This document shows positions 44,779 to 53,427 of a DNA stretch of 64,000 bases, one piece after another; the stretch's first letter is position 1, and each line of letters starts with the position of its first letter. Where the stretch lies: NCBI RefSeq assembly GCF_050389775.1, contig NZ_CP177144.1:1488001-1552000 (forward strand). The letters run 5' to 3'. The notes below the pieces were generated by a model. That model was not told the origin of the DNA. It saw only the letters and a list, made by a program, of their open reading frames with translations, and did not search any database. Source of the stretch: Marinibacterium sp050389775. Lineage in GTDB: Bacteria > Pseudomonadota > Alphaproteobacteria > Rhodobacterales > Rhodobacteraceae. Position numbers and translations under genes: made by a program.

Positions 44779-45705
44779 TCAGTACCCCTGGCCGCGATCC
44801 ACCAGGTGCAGGAACGGCTCGCCGGCCTCGCCCCGCCGGACGTTCTCGGCGATTACCGTTGCCGCCGTCGCCGGACGTGTTTCACTGGCGATATGGGGCG
44901 TCACCGTCACCCCCGGATGCAGCCAGAACGGATGGTCGCGGGGCAGCGGCTCGACCCGGAAGACATCCAGCGTCGCATGGCCGACCCGGCCCTCGTCCAG
45001 CGCGGCCAGAAGCGCCTCGTCGTCGATCAGCGGCCCGCGCCCGGGGTTCACGATCATCGCTCCCCGGGGCAGGCAGGCCAACCGCCGGGCGTTCAGCAGG
45101 TTCTCTGTGCCCCCGGTCAGCGGCAAGAGCAGCACCAGGATCTCGGCCCGGGCCAGCGCCGCCTCCAGCCCGTCTTCGCCGGTAAAGGTCGTGATGCCCG
45201 CGATCTCCTTGGGTGACCGGCTCCACCCGGCCACGTCGAAATTCAGCGCCGCCAGCGCCCGGGCCGCATCGGCCCCCAGCGCGCCCAGGCCCAGCACCGT
45301 CACCCGCCGGTCGCGGGCCAGCGGCGGGTAATCCTGGCGCCAGGCGCCCTTCAGCCCGTGGATCTGGGCATCCATGCCCAGGTGATGGCGCAGCACGTGG
45401 CCCGTCACCCATTCGGTCATGCCCTCGGTCAGGCCCGGGTCGACCATCCGCGTCAGCGGCATGGTCAGGGTCTTGTTGCCGACGATCTTCTCGACCCCGG
45501 CCCACAGGCTCAGCACCGCCTTGGCCCGGGTGAAGGGCGTGAAATCATGCAGGCCCGAGCTGGGCGCATAGACCACGTAATCCACCGTTTCGGGCGCGGC
45601 ATCGGTCACCAGCTCATAGGCCAGCCCGGTTGCATCAAGCGCCCGGCGCAGGGGCGTTTCCCAGGTGTTCCAGCCATCGGCGGAATAGAGGATCGTCAAG
45701 GTCAT
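44779..45705 (-). CDS. Glyoxylate/hydroxypyruvate reductase A-like 2-hydroxyacid dehydrogenase
   Basis: 308 residues from the ATG at 45705. The NAD(P) loop is VTVLGLGALGADAARAL (about residues 139-155). Catalytic residues fall in NPGRGPLIDDEAL (Arg is the substrate arginine), in DVFRVEPLPRDHPFW (Glu) and in TPHIASETRP (His). The N-terminal YSADGWNTWETPLRRAL and the stretch LSLWAGVEKIVG are typical of the GhrA subgroup. It reduces glyoxylate or hydroxypyruvate. It lies just 3' of the rod-shape genes on the same strand (4-base gap to rodA) and may be co-transcribed. Confidence 0.9.
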   Translation of the reverse strand: MTLTILYSADGWNTWETPLRRALDATGLAYELVTDAAPETVDYVVYAPSSGLHDFTPFTRAKAVLSLWAGVEKIVGNKTLTMPLTRMVDPGLTEGMTEWVTGHVLRHHLGMDAQIHGLKGAWRQDYPPLARDRRVTVLGLGALGADAARALAALNFDVAGWSRSPKEIAGITTFTGEDGLEAALARAEILVLLLPLTGGTENLLNARRLACLPRGAMIVNPGRGPLIDDEALLAALDEGRVGHATLDVFRVEPLPRDHPFWLHPGVTVTPHIASETRPATAATVIAENVRRGEAGEPFLHLVDRGQGY

Positions 45706-45709
45706 GTCG

Positions 45710-46849
45710 TCATCGGGGCCTGTGGATATGGGCGCTCTGGACCAGGCCGAAAGCGCCGAGGAGAACGAGCATCGCGGTGCCGCCATAGCTGACCATGGGC
45801 AGGGGCACGCCGACCACGGGCGCCAGGCCCATGACCATCGACATGTTGACCGCGAAGAACAGGAAGAAGGTCACCGCGATGCCCATGGTCAGCAGGGCCG
45901 AGTACCGGTCCTTGGCCGACAGGGCCGTGACCAGGCAGAACACGATGATCAGCACGTAGATCACCAGCAGCGACACCCCACCGACAAAGCCGAATTCCTC
46001 GGCCAGGGTGGTGAAGATGAAATCGGTATGTTTCTCGGGCAGGAAGTTCAGCCGCGACTGGGTGCCCTGCATGAACCCCCGCCCGGTCAGCCCGCCCGAA
46101 CCCAGGGCGATCTTGGACTGGGTGATGTGATAGCCCGCGCCCAGCGGGTCGGAGGCCGGGTCGAGAAAGGTGTCGATCCGCCGGTACTGGTAATCCTTCA
46201 GCAATTGCCAGTCGGTCCCGCGGCTCTGGAACACGGCCATCACAAGGCCCACCCCCGCGCCGATCACCACGGCGAAGTAGAGCCAGTGCACCCCGGCCAG
46301 GAACATGAGCGCCCCGCCGGCGGCCAGCATCAGGATGGCCGTGCCAAGGTCGGGCTGGTGCAGCACCAGGAAGGTCGGGAACAGGATGATCATCACCGGG
46401 ATCAGCACGAAGAACGGATGTGACGTGCGTTTCGAGGGCAGCCAGTCGTAATAGGCCGCCAGCAGCATCACCAGCGTGATCTTCATCAGCTCGGACGGCT
46501 GCACGCGCATGAACCCCAGGTCGATCCAGCGCTGTGCGCCCATGCCGACAGTCCCGAAGAATTCGACCGAGATCAGCAGCACGACCGACAGCACATAGGC
46601 CACGACCGACATGTTGCGCCAGAACCAGATCGGCACCAGGGCCACGGCGATCATCAGCGCAAAGCCCAGGGCAAAACGTTCCATCTGCGGCTCGGCCCAG
46701 GGCGTGAAGGACCCGCCGGCCACCGAGTAGAGCATCAGGAACCCGGCCCCGGCCACGGTGCAGATCAGCAGCAGCAGCGGCCAGTTGAGATAGAGCAGCT
46801 TGCGCGGGCCCGAAGGCACCGACTTGACGGCATATTCGAGATAACTCAT
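45710..46849 (-). CDS. rodA: Rod-shape peptidoglycan polymerase RodA
   Basis: 379 residues with about ten membrane spans. SEDS-family signatures are ERFALGFALMIAVALVPIW, RWIDLGFMRVQPSELMKITLVM, VLHQPDLGTAILML and the C-terminal GVPLPMVSYGGTAMLVLL. The catalytic aspartate region lies in FLPEKHTDFIFTTLAEEFG. It polymerises glycan strands with PBP2 during elongation. Its start overlaps the stop of mrdA by four bases. Confidence 0.96.
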   Translation of the reverse strand: MSYLEYAVKSVPSGPRKLLYLNWPLLLLICTVAGAGFLMLYSVAGGSFTPWAEPQMERFALGFALMIAVALVPIWFWRNMSVVAYVLSVVLLISVEFFGTVGMGAQRWIDLGFMRVQPSELMKITLVMLLAAYYDWLPSKRTSHPFFVLIPVMIILFPTFLVLHQPDLGTAILMLAAGGALMFLAGVHWLYFAVVIGAGVGLVMAVFQSRGTDWQLLKDYQYRRIDTFLDPASDPLGAGYHITQSKIALGSGGLTGRGFMQGTQSRLNFLPEKHTDFIFTTLAEEFGFVGGVSLLVIYVLIIVFCLVTALSAKDRYSALLTMGIAVTFFLFFAVNMSMVMGLAPVVGVPLPMVSYGGTAMLVLLGAFGLVQSAHIHRPR

Positions 46850-48798
46850 GCGCGGTCGCTCCGCAGGGTCTCGGCCTGCTGCAACTCGCGGCTCAGCCGT
46901 TCCTGCTGGGCCTTGACCTTGTCCCGGTCGGCGGCGGGATAGGCTTCGAGCGGGGGAAAGCCGCCGTGCAGGGCCTGCAGCATGATGTCCCGGGCGATGG
47001 GCGCGGCCACGGCCGACCCGCCGCCGCCATGTTCGACCACGACCGACACGGCATATTTCGGCGTGGTATAGGGCGCGAAACAGACGAACAACGCATGGTC
47101 GCGCCGTTCCCAGGGCAGGTCCTCGTTGCGGATCACCCCCCGCGCGCGTTCGTCGGCCGTGATGTTGCGCACCTGGCTGGTGCCGGTCTTGCCGGCCATG
47201 CGCAGGGCCTCGTCGTTGATGCGCGACCGCCAGGCCGTGCCCCTGCGGTCGTTGGACACGGCAAACATGGCCCGGCGCATCTTGCGCAGGTTGTTTTCGT
47301 TCATGCCCATGTCCTCGCCCGCGCCCGAGGGCTGTTCGATGCCGTCGACCGACTTGATCAGCCGCGGATCGACGGCCCGGCCGGTAGCCACGCGGGCGGT
47401 CATCACCGCCAGCTGCAGCGGCGAGGCCAGCATGTAGCCCTGGCCGATCGAGGCGTTGGCCGTGTCGCCGATCAGCCAGTCCTGGCCGTGGACGCGCTCT
47501 TTCCATGCCCGGTTGGGCGTCAGCCCCTCGGCCACGGCCGACATCGGCAGATCGTGTTTCACGCCCAGCCCGAACCGCTGGGCCATGGCCGAGATCTTGT
47601 CGATGCCGACCTTCAGGGCCAGGTCGTAGTAATAGACGTCACAGCTGTATTTCAGCGAGTTTTCCAGGTTCACATGGCCATGCCCGCCGCGTTTCCAGCA
47701 ATGGAAACGGCGCCCGCCGACCTCGAGGTGCCCGGGACACCAGACCGTGTCATCGGGCCCGACCAGGCCTTCTTCGAGGGCGGCCATGGCAGTGATGATC
47801 TTGAAGGTCGAGCCGGGCGGATAGATGCCCTGCACCGATTTCGAGGCCAGCGGCCGGTGGCCATCCTGGGTCAGCGCCCGGTAATCGGCCACCGAGATGC
47901 CCCGCACGAAGAGGTTGGGATCAAAGGTCGGGGCCGAGACGCAGGACACGATGTCGCCGCTCTCGCAATCGATGACCACAGCCGAGGCGCTTTCCCGGCC
48001 CAGCCGGGCCTGCACGTAGGATTGCAGCGTGCTGTCGATGGTCAGCTGGATGTCGGCCCCGGCCTGGCCGTCCTGGCGGTCCAGCTCGCGCATCACCCGG
48101 CCGGTGGCATTGACCTCGACGCGTTTCGACCCGGCCTTGCCGCGCAGCAGCTCTTCCTGGCGGGCTTCCAGCCCGACCTTGCCGATCTGGAACCGCGGGA
48201 TGCGCAGCAGCTGGTCGGGGTCTTCCATCTTGGACAGGTCGTAATCGCTGACCGGCCCGACATAGCCCACCACATGGGCAAAGGACCCGCCCTGGGGATA
48301 GACCCGGGTCAGCCCGACCTCGGGCGTGATGCCCGGCAGGGCAGGGGCGTTGACCGCCACCCGGCTGATGTCGTCCCAGGTCACCTGGTCGGCCAGGGTG
48401 ACCGGCAGGAAGGGCGCCGAGCGGGCCGAGCGGTGGACGGCGGCCAGGGTGTCTTCGAGGTCTTCGTCGGCAATATGGACCAGCCGGGTCAGCCGGCCGA
48501 CCACGTCTTCCAGCTCGCCGGCATCCTCGGGCACGATGACGATGCGATAGGACGGCGTGTTCTTGGCGATGATCACCCCGTTGCGGTCAAAGATCTCGCC
48601 CCGTTCGGGTGGGATCAGCCGGATGTTGATGCGGTTTTCCTCGGCCAGCAGGCGGAACTGGTCGGCCTGGTCGACCTGCAGGTGACGCATGCGCAGGGCC
48701 AGCCCGCCGGCAAAGGCCGTCATCACGCCGCCCAGCAACACGGCCCGGCGCGAGGTCCGGGCCTGCAGCCCGGCCAGTTCCCTTGGGTTGCGTCTCAT
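46846..48798 (-). CDS. mrdA: Penicillin-binding protein 2 (elongation transpeptidase)
   Basis: 650 residues. One N-terminal membrane helix (RRAVLLGGVMTAFAGGLALRM) is followed by the pedestal domain (ENRINIRLIPPERGEIFDRNG). The transpeptidase serine is in PPGSTFKIITAMAAL (about residue 330). The SxN motif is in YSCDVYYYDLA-like context and KTGT in RMAGKTGTSQV. It cross-links peptidoglycan in the lateral wall together with RodA. Start overlaps mreD by four bases. Confidence 0.96.
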   Translation of the reverse strand: MRRNPRELAGLQARTSRRAVLLGGVMTAFAGGLALRMRHLQVDQADQFRLLAEENRINIRLIPPERGEIFDRNGVIIAKNTPSYRIVIVPEDAGELEDVVGRLTRLVHIADEDLEDTLAAVHRSARSAPFLPVTLADQVTWDDISRVAVNAPALPGITPEVGLTRVYPQGGSFAHVVGYVGPVSDYDLSKMEDPDQLLRIPRFQIGKVGLEARQEELLRGKAGSKRVEVNATGRVMRELDRQDGQAGADIQLTIDSTLQSYVQARLGRESASAVVIDCESGDIVSCVSAPTFDPNLFVRGISVADYRALTQDGHRPLASKSVQGIYPPGSTFKIITAMAALEEGLVGPDDTVWCPGHLEVGGRRFHCWKRGGHGHVNLENSLKYSCDVYYYDLALKVGIDKISAMAQRFGLGVKHDLPMSAVAEGLTPNRAWKERVHGQDWLIGDTANASIGQGYMLASPLQLAVMTARVATGRAVDPRLIKSVDGIEQPSGAGEDMGMNENNLRKMRRAMFAVSNDRRGTAWRSRINDEALRMAGKTGTSQVRNITADERARGVIRNEDLPWERRDHALFVCFAPYTTPKYAVSVVVEHGGGGSAVAAPIARDIMLQALHGGFPPLEAYPAADRDKVKAQQERLSRELQQAETLRSDRA

Positions 48799-49328
48799 GT
48801 GCGGGCTCCCATGGCATTGGCATCGGCCGGGGTGGGCTTGCGCACCCGCAGGACCGATTGCGACACGACAACGGCCAGCGGGTAGATCGCGATGGTCAGG
48901 GCCAGCCGCGACAGGGTCAGGGTCATCGGGGTTTCGTGCAGTACCACCAGGCCCAGCACCATGCGGTAGAGCAGCAGGATCGCCGCCAGCACGATGGCCA
49001 CGGTTGTCCATTCGCCCAGGAAGCTGGTCTCGCTCAGCCCGTTGGACCGGCTCTTGAGGAAATCGCAGCCCATCACGACCATCGCGGCGTAAAGCCCGGG
49101 CGGGCGTTGCAGCATCAGGTCGGCCAGCAGGAAGACCGCGGCAACCAGCAGGGCGGGCACGTAATCGGGCCGGCGCAGGGCCCAGGCCAGGGTGAAGGCC
49201 AGCAGCACGTCGGGCGGCGACCATTTGCGCGGCACGGTGTCCAGCGGCAGCAGGTGAACGAAGATGACCAGCAGCGCCAGCGCGACATAGGCCCCGCGCA
49301 TGGGCCATGTCCGGGACGAGGTCATCAT
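48795..49328 (-). CDS. mreD: Rod shape-determining protein MreD
   Basis: 177 residues, hydrophobic, with about five membrane spans (YVALALLVIFVHLLPLD; VLLAFTLAWALRRPDYV; ALLVAAVFLLADLML; AIVLAAILLLYRMVLGLVVL; ALTIAIYPLAVVVSQSVL). The order and position between mreC and mrdA identify it, since MreD is poorly conserved. It couples the cytoplasmic MreB filament to the wall machinery. It overlaps both neighbours by four bases. Confidence 0.9.
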   Translation of the reverse strand: MMTSSRTWPMRGAYVALALLVIFVHLLPLDTVPRKWSPPDVLLAFTLAWALRRPDYVPALLVAAVFLLADLMLQRPPGLYAAMVVMGCDFLKSRSNGLSETSFLGEWTTVAIVLAAILLLYRMVLGLVVLHETPMTLTLSRLALTIAIYPLAVVVSQSVLRVRKPTPADANAMGART

Positions 49329-50227
49329 CCGTCCTCCGCCCGCCGGGTCAGTTCGTCCAGCGAGGTGATCGCCGGCTGCACCAGGTCACCGGGATCGCCC
49401 GGTGCCTCGATGCCGTAGTGGCGCAGCACCCGCAGGAATTCCAGCCGCTCGTATTCCGCGGCCAGCCGCACCCGCAGCCGGCCCTGGGGGTCGGCGGCCA
49501 CCTGGCCGATCAGCAGCCCGGCGGGGAACACCCCGCCATCGCCCGAGCTGATCACCCGGTCGCCCGGGCGCACCAGTTCGGGGCTTTCGAGGAAACTGAC
49601 CAGCGGGGCGGCCGAATTGTCACCGGTCACCAGCGCGGCCTGGCGCGAGGGCTGGATCACCGCCGGCACCGAGCTGGAGGCATCGGTCAGCAGGATGACA
49701 CGCGAGGTGTTCTTGCCCACGCCCGAGATCCGCCCGACCAGGCCAATGCCATCCATCGCCGCCCAGCCATCGACGATGCCGTCGCGGGCGCCGACATTGA
49801 CCAGCACCGATTGCCGGAAGGGCGACCCGCTGTCGGCCATCACAACGCCGGTCACATAGGTCAGCCGCGGGTCGAGCCGCACGTTGTTGAGATCGCGCAG
49901 CCGGGCGTTTTCCTGCTCCAGCTGCAATGCCGCTTCCTTCCAGGCCTGCATCTGGCGCAATTCGCTGCGAAGCTCGCGGTTCTGGTCGGTCAGCGCGCGG
50001 TAGCTCTGGAAATCGCGGAACAGCTTGACCGTCGCCGTGACCGGGGCCATCGCCCAATCCATCGAAGGCACGACCCGGTCGACCACCTGGGCGCGGAACC
50101 GTTCCACGCGCGGGCTGTCGATGCGCCAGACCAGGAAGATGGCGACGAGGCACAGGACGAGGATCCCCACCAGCAGGCGCCGCAGCGGGGTCGAGTAATC
50201 CTCACGCTGTGATCGGTCCCGGGCCAT
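49325..50227 (-). CDS. mreC: Rod shape-determining protein MreC
   Basis: 300 residues. After a basic cytoplasmic start (RDRSQREDYSTPLRR) comes one membrane helix (LLVGILVLCLVAIFLVW). A coiled coil follows (SYRALTDQNRELRSELRQMQ, then WKEAALQLEQENARLR). The beta-barrel periplasmic domain includes YVTGVVMADSGSPFRQSVLVN, VGRISGVGKNTSRVILLTD and PAGLLIGQVAADPQG. It organises PBP2 and RodA at the membrane. Start is 52 bases from the mreB stop. Confidence 0.95.
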   Translation of the reverse strand: MARDRSQREDYSTPLRRLLVGILVLCLVAIFLVWRIDSPRVERFRAQVVDRVVPSMDWAMAPVTATVKLFRDFQSYRALTDQNRELRSELRQMQAWKEAALQLEQENARLRDLNNVRLDPRLTYVTGVVMADSGSPFRQSVLVNVGARDGIVDGWAAMDGIGLVGRISGVGKNTSRVILLTDASSSVPAVIQPSRQAALVTGDNSAAPLVSFLESPELVRPGDRVISSGDGGVFPAGLLIGQVAADPQGRLRVRLAAEYERLEFLRVLRHYGIEAPGDPGDLVQPAITSLDELTRRAEDG

Positions 50228-50279
50228 CGGACTCCTTCATGGTGTCTTGCTTCCAGCCGGTCTGGTCAGGGTGCGCCGG

Positions 50280-51326
50280 TCAGCTGTCGTAGTCAATCGC
50301 GTGACGCAGCTGTTTTTCGTATTCCAGCGCCTTGCCCGTGCCAAGGGCCACGCAATTCAAGCTTTCGTCAGCGATGGACACGGCCAGCCCGGTCTGCTCG
50401 CGCAGGGCCAGGTCGAGATCGCCCAGAAGGGCGCCGCCGCCGGTCAGCATGACGCCCCGGTCGACGATGTCGGCGGCCAGGTCGGGCGGCGTGGTTTCCA
50501 GCGCGGTCATCACCGCTTCGCAGATCTGCTGCACCGGTTCGGCCAGGGCCTCGGCCACCTGGGCCTGGCTGACCTCGATTTCCTTGGGCACGCCGTTCAG
50601 CAGGTCGCGGCCGCGGATCTGCATCGACGCGCCGCGCCCGTCGTCGGGCATGCGGGCGGTGCCGATCGAGGTCTTGATGCGCTCGGCCGTCGATTCGCCG
50701 ACCAGCAGGTTCTGCTGGCGGCGCAGGTAGGAAATGATGGCCTCGTCCATCCGGTCGCCACCGACCCGGACCGAGCGGGCATAGACGATGTCGCCCAGGC
50801 TCAGCACGGCCACTTCGGTCGTGCCCCCGCCGATGTCGACAACCATCGACCCGGTGGGATCGGTGATCGGCATGCCGGCCCCGATGGCCGCGGCGATGGG
50901 CTCGGCGATCAGCCCGGCCCGGCGGGCGCCGGCGCTCAGGACCGACTGGCGAATGGCCCGTTTTTCCACGGGCGTCGCCCCGTGGGGCACGCAGACGATG
51001 ATCTTGGGCTTGGAAAAGGTCGACCGCCGGTGAACCTTGCGGATGAAATGCTTGATCATTTCCTCGGCGGTGTCGAAATCGGCAATCACGCCTTCCCGCA
51101 TCGGCCGGATGGCCTCGATCGAGCCGGGCGTCCGGCCGAGCATCAGCTTGGCGTCCTCGCCCACGGCCAGGACCTTCTTGACCCCGTCCTTGACGTGATA
51201 GGCCACGACCGATGGCTCGCTCAGGATAACGCCCCGACCCTTGACATAGACCAGCGTGTTGGCCGTGCCGAGGTCGATCGCCATGTCCGCCGTGAAGAGT
51301 CCGCCGAATACGTCGAAAATGCCCAT
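50280..51326 (-). CDS. mreB: Rod shape-determining actin homologue MreB
   Basis: 348 residues from the ATG at 51326; the in-frame extension upstream has no MreB homology. It starts FGGLFTADMAIDLGTANTLVYVKG, the phosphate-1 motif of actin-fold ATPases. Phosphate-2 is MVVDIGGGTTEVAVLSLG, and the adenosine motif is VMLTGGGALLGDLD. KPKIIVCVPHGATPVEKRAIR is a conserved block. It forms membrane-bound filaments that guide wall synthesis. It is first of a five-gene leftward run in the order mreB, mreC, mreD, mrdA, rodA. Confidence 0.98.
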   Translation of the reverse strand: MGIFDVFGGLFTADMAIDLGTANTLVYVKGRGVILSEPSVVAYHVKDGVKKVLAVGEDAKLMLGRTPGSIEAIRPMREGVIADFDTAEEMIKHFIRKVHRRSTFSKPKIIVCVPHGATPVEKRAIRQSVLSAGARRAGLIAEPIAAAIGAGMPITDPTGSMVVDIGGGTTEVAVLSLGDIVYARSVRVGGDRMDEAIISYLRRQQNLLVGESTAERIKTSIGTARMPDDGRGASMQIRGRDLLNGVPKEIEVSQAQVAEALAEPVQQICEAVMTALETTPPDLAADIVDRGVMLTGGGALLGDLDLALREQTGLAVSIADESLNCVALGTGKALEYEKQLRHAIDYDS

Positions 51327-51508
51327 GAAGTTGATGTCCCGTCCTGCGCTGCCGCGTGCCTCGCGATTCTGTGGCCGCGGGGTCACAGCCTTATATGCCC
51401 GGGCTTGTTGAGGCGAAAGGGGCGATTCCGGGGGGCTTCGCGGCTTTCCGCCATGTTCCGTCAAGTCAGGCCGTCATTGCCCGGCCGACGGGCAGCACGC
51501 AACGAAAA

Positions 51509-51581
51509 CGGCGCGCGACCTCCGCCACGCGCCGTAAATTTCTTCGAAGAAATTTACCAAAAGTTTTCAAAAACTTTTGGG
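51509..51581 (-). terminator. Three adjacent hairpins after leuA
   Basis: 51558-51581 pairs CCAAAAGTTT with AAACTTTTGG. 51536-51555 is the perfect palindrome AAATTTCTTCGAAGAAATTT. 51509-51534 pairs CGGCGCG with CGCGCCG. The first two are very AT-rich in a GC-rich genome. They lie 11 to 83 bases past the leuA stop and are the likely end of leuA transcription. Confidence 0.7.
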
Positions 51582-51591
51582 TTCGCCCGGA

Positions 51592-53166
51592 TCAGCTGAC
51601 GTCCTTGTAGGAGATCTCGCGCGTGTCCGAGCCGGGGCCGGCCTTGTCGCGGCGCACCAGCAGGCGGTTGAGCGCGTTGACATAGGCCTTGGCCGAGGCA
51701 ACCACCGTGTCGGTGTTGGCCGACTGGCCGGTGGCGATCATGCCGTCCTCTTCCAGGCGCACCGAAACGGTGGCCTGGGCGTCGGTGCCTTCGGTCACGG
51801 CATGCACCTGGTAGAGCTGCAGATGGGCCTGGTTCGGGTGGATCTTGCGGATCGCCTTGAAGGTCGCGTCGACCGGGCCGTCGCCGGTTTCGGTCTCGGT
51901 GATGTCACGGCCGTCGACTTCCATCTCGATGGTTGCCTCGGCCGGGCCGCCGGTGCCGCAGACCACCTTCATCGACACGATCTGCAGCCGGTCGTTCTCG
52001 GCATCCTCGCCGGCGCGCATCAGGGCGATGAGGTCCTCGTCATAGACTTCCTTCTTGCGGTCGGCCAATTCCTTGAACCGCACGAAGATGTCCTTGAGCT
52101 GGTTGTCGCCGACCTCGTAGCCGAGCTGGCCGAGCTTGTCGCGCAGCGCCGCGCGGCCGGAATGCTTGCCCATGACAAGGTTCGATTCCGTCAGGCCCAC
52201 GTCCTCGGGGCGCATGATCTCGAAGGTCTCGGCGTTCTTGAGCATGCCGTCCTGGTGGATGCCGCTCTCATGGGCAAAGGCGTTCTTGCCGACGATGGCC
52301 TTGTTGAACTGCACCGGGAAGCCCGACACCGTCGCCACCCGGCGCGAGATGTTCATGATCTTGGTCGCATCCACCCCGGTATGCCAGGGCATGATGTCGT
52401 GGCGCACCTTCAGCGCCATGACCACCTCTTCGAGCGCCGTGTTGCCGGCCCGTTCGCCCAGGCCGTTGATCGTGCATTCGATCTGGCGCGCGCCGCCCGC
52501 CACGGCGGCCAGCGAGTTCGCCGTCGCCATGCCAAGGTCGTTGTGGCAATGGGTGGCAAAGATGATGTCCTCGGCGCCCGGCACCTCGGCGATCAGCCGC
52601 TTGATCAGGTCGGCGCTTTCGACCGGCGCGGTATAGCCCACGGTATCGGGGATGTTGATCGTGCTCGCCCCGGCCTTGATGGCAATCTCGACGACCCGGG
52701 CCAGGTAATCCCATTCGGTCCGGGTGGCATCCATCGGCGACCATTGCACGTTGTCGCAGAGATTGCGCGCATGGGTCACCGTTTCATGGATGCGCTCGGC
52801 CATCTCGTCCATGGTCAGGTTCGGAATGGCCCGGTGCAGCGGCGACGTCCCGATGAACGTGTGGATGCGCGGCTGTTTCGCGTGGCGCACGGCCTCCCAG
52901 CAGCGGTCGATATCGCCGATATTGGCCCGTGCCAGCCCGCAGATCACCGAGTTCTGGGCGTTCCTGGCAATCTCGGATACCGCGTTGAAATCGCCTTCGG
53001 AGGCGATCGGGAAACCGGCCTCGATGATGTCGACGCCCATCTCGTCCAGGAGGCCGGCGATCTCCAGCTTTTCCGCGTGGGTCATGGTCGCGCCGGGGCT
53101 CTGTTCGCCGTCGCGAAGGGTCGTGTCGAAGATCAACACGCGATCTTTGTCGATGCTCTGGGTCAT
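51592..53166 (-). CDS. leuA: 2-isopropylmalate synthase
   Basis: 524 residues. The catalytic/metal motif is IFDTTLRDGEQSPGATMTHA (about residues 9-28). HCHNDLGMATANSLAAVAGGA and GNTALEEVVMAL are the metal-histidine region and the active-site lid. The C-terminal regulatory domain (about residues 390-510, HAVTEGTDAQATVSVRLEEDG) gives leucine feedback. It condenses acetyl-CoA with 2-ketoisovalerate, the first step of leucine synthesis. An upstream leucine-rich leader peptide and hairpin point to attenuation. Confidence 0.97.
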   Translation of the reverse strand: MTQSIDKDRVLIFDTTLRDGEQSPGATMTHAEKLEIAGLLDEMGVDIIEAGFPIASEGDFNAVSEIARNAQNSVICGLARANIGDIDRCWEAVRHAKQPRIHTFIGTSPLHRAIPNLTMDEMAERIHETVTHARNLCDNVQWSPMDATRTEWDYLARVVEIAIKAGASTINIPDTVGYTAPVESADLIKRLIAEVPGAEDIIFATHCHNDLGMATANSLAAVAGGARQIECTINGLGERAGNTALEEVVMALKVRHDIMPWHTGVDATKIMNISRRVATVSGFPVQFNKAIVGKNAFAHESGIHQDGMLKNAETFEIMRPEDVGLTESNLVMGKHSGRAALRDKLGQLGYEVGDNQLKDIFVRFKELADRKKEVYDEDLIALMRAGEDAENDRLQIVSMKVVCGTGGPAEATIEMEVDGRDITETETGDGPVDATFKAIRKIHPNQAHLQLYQVHAVTEGTDAQATVSVRLEEDGMIATGQSANTDTVVASAKAYVNALNRLLVRRDKAGPGSDTREISYKDVS

Positions 53167-53224
53167 GTCATGTGTCTTTCGATGTCTAATCCGGGGTGCC
53201 GTTCACTTGGCGCGCGCAATGTCT

Positions 53225-53260
53225 CCTCTGAGCGGGCGCGCCGAATGGCACGCTCAGAGG
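53225..53260 (-). promoter_or_regulatory. leuA leader hairpin (candidate attenuator)
   Basis: CCTCTGAGCG at one side pairs with CGCTCAGAGG at the other: a perfect 10-bp stem that includes the stop codon of the leader peptide in its upstream arm. The loop carries GGCGCGCC, which can pair instead with GCGCGCC just downstream (53206-53218 region). Alternative pairings fit an attenuation switch. No U-run follows. Confidence 0.6.
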
Positions 53261-53337
53261 CGGATTAGCAGCAGCAGGCCACGCAGCGACGACGCCTGGG
53301 CGGCGGTCGGCAGAAGGATATGCGTGGTCGTTTTCAT
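53254..53337 (-). CDS. leuL: leuA leader peptide (27 residues)
   Basis: MKTTTHILLP begins it and RGLLLLIRL ends it just before TGA. Four consecutive leucine codons (CTG CTG CTG CTA) and two more leucines nearby sit right before a perfect hairpin. CTA is rare in this genome. The reading frame lies 87 bases upstream of leuA on the same strand. This is the pattern of a leucine-responsive attenuator. Confidence 0.8.
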   Translation of the reverse strand: MKTTTHILLPTAAQASSLRGLLLLIRL

Positions 53338-53427
53338 GGCGCGCATCCTAGACCGGGGCAGGGGCAAAAGGAAAGGCCCAATTGCACGGCCTTGAACGGA
53401 TGCCCGCCGCCGCTATTTCAGCCGCTC

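Noticed and set aside
46966..48885. A plus-strand frame opposite mrdA
   Set aside because: Composition shadow; PBP2 on the minus strand has complete catalytic motifs.
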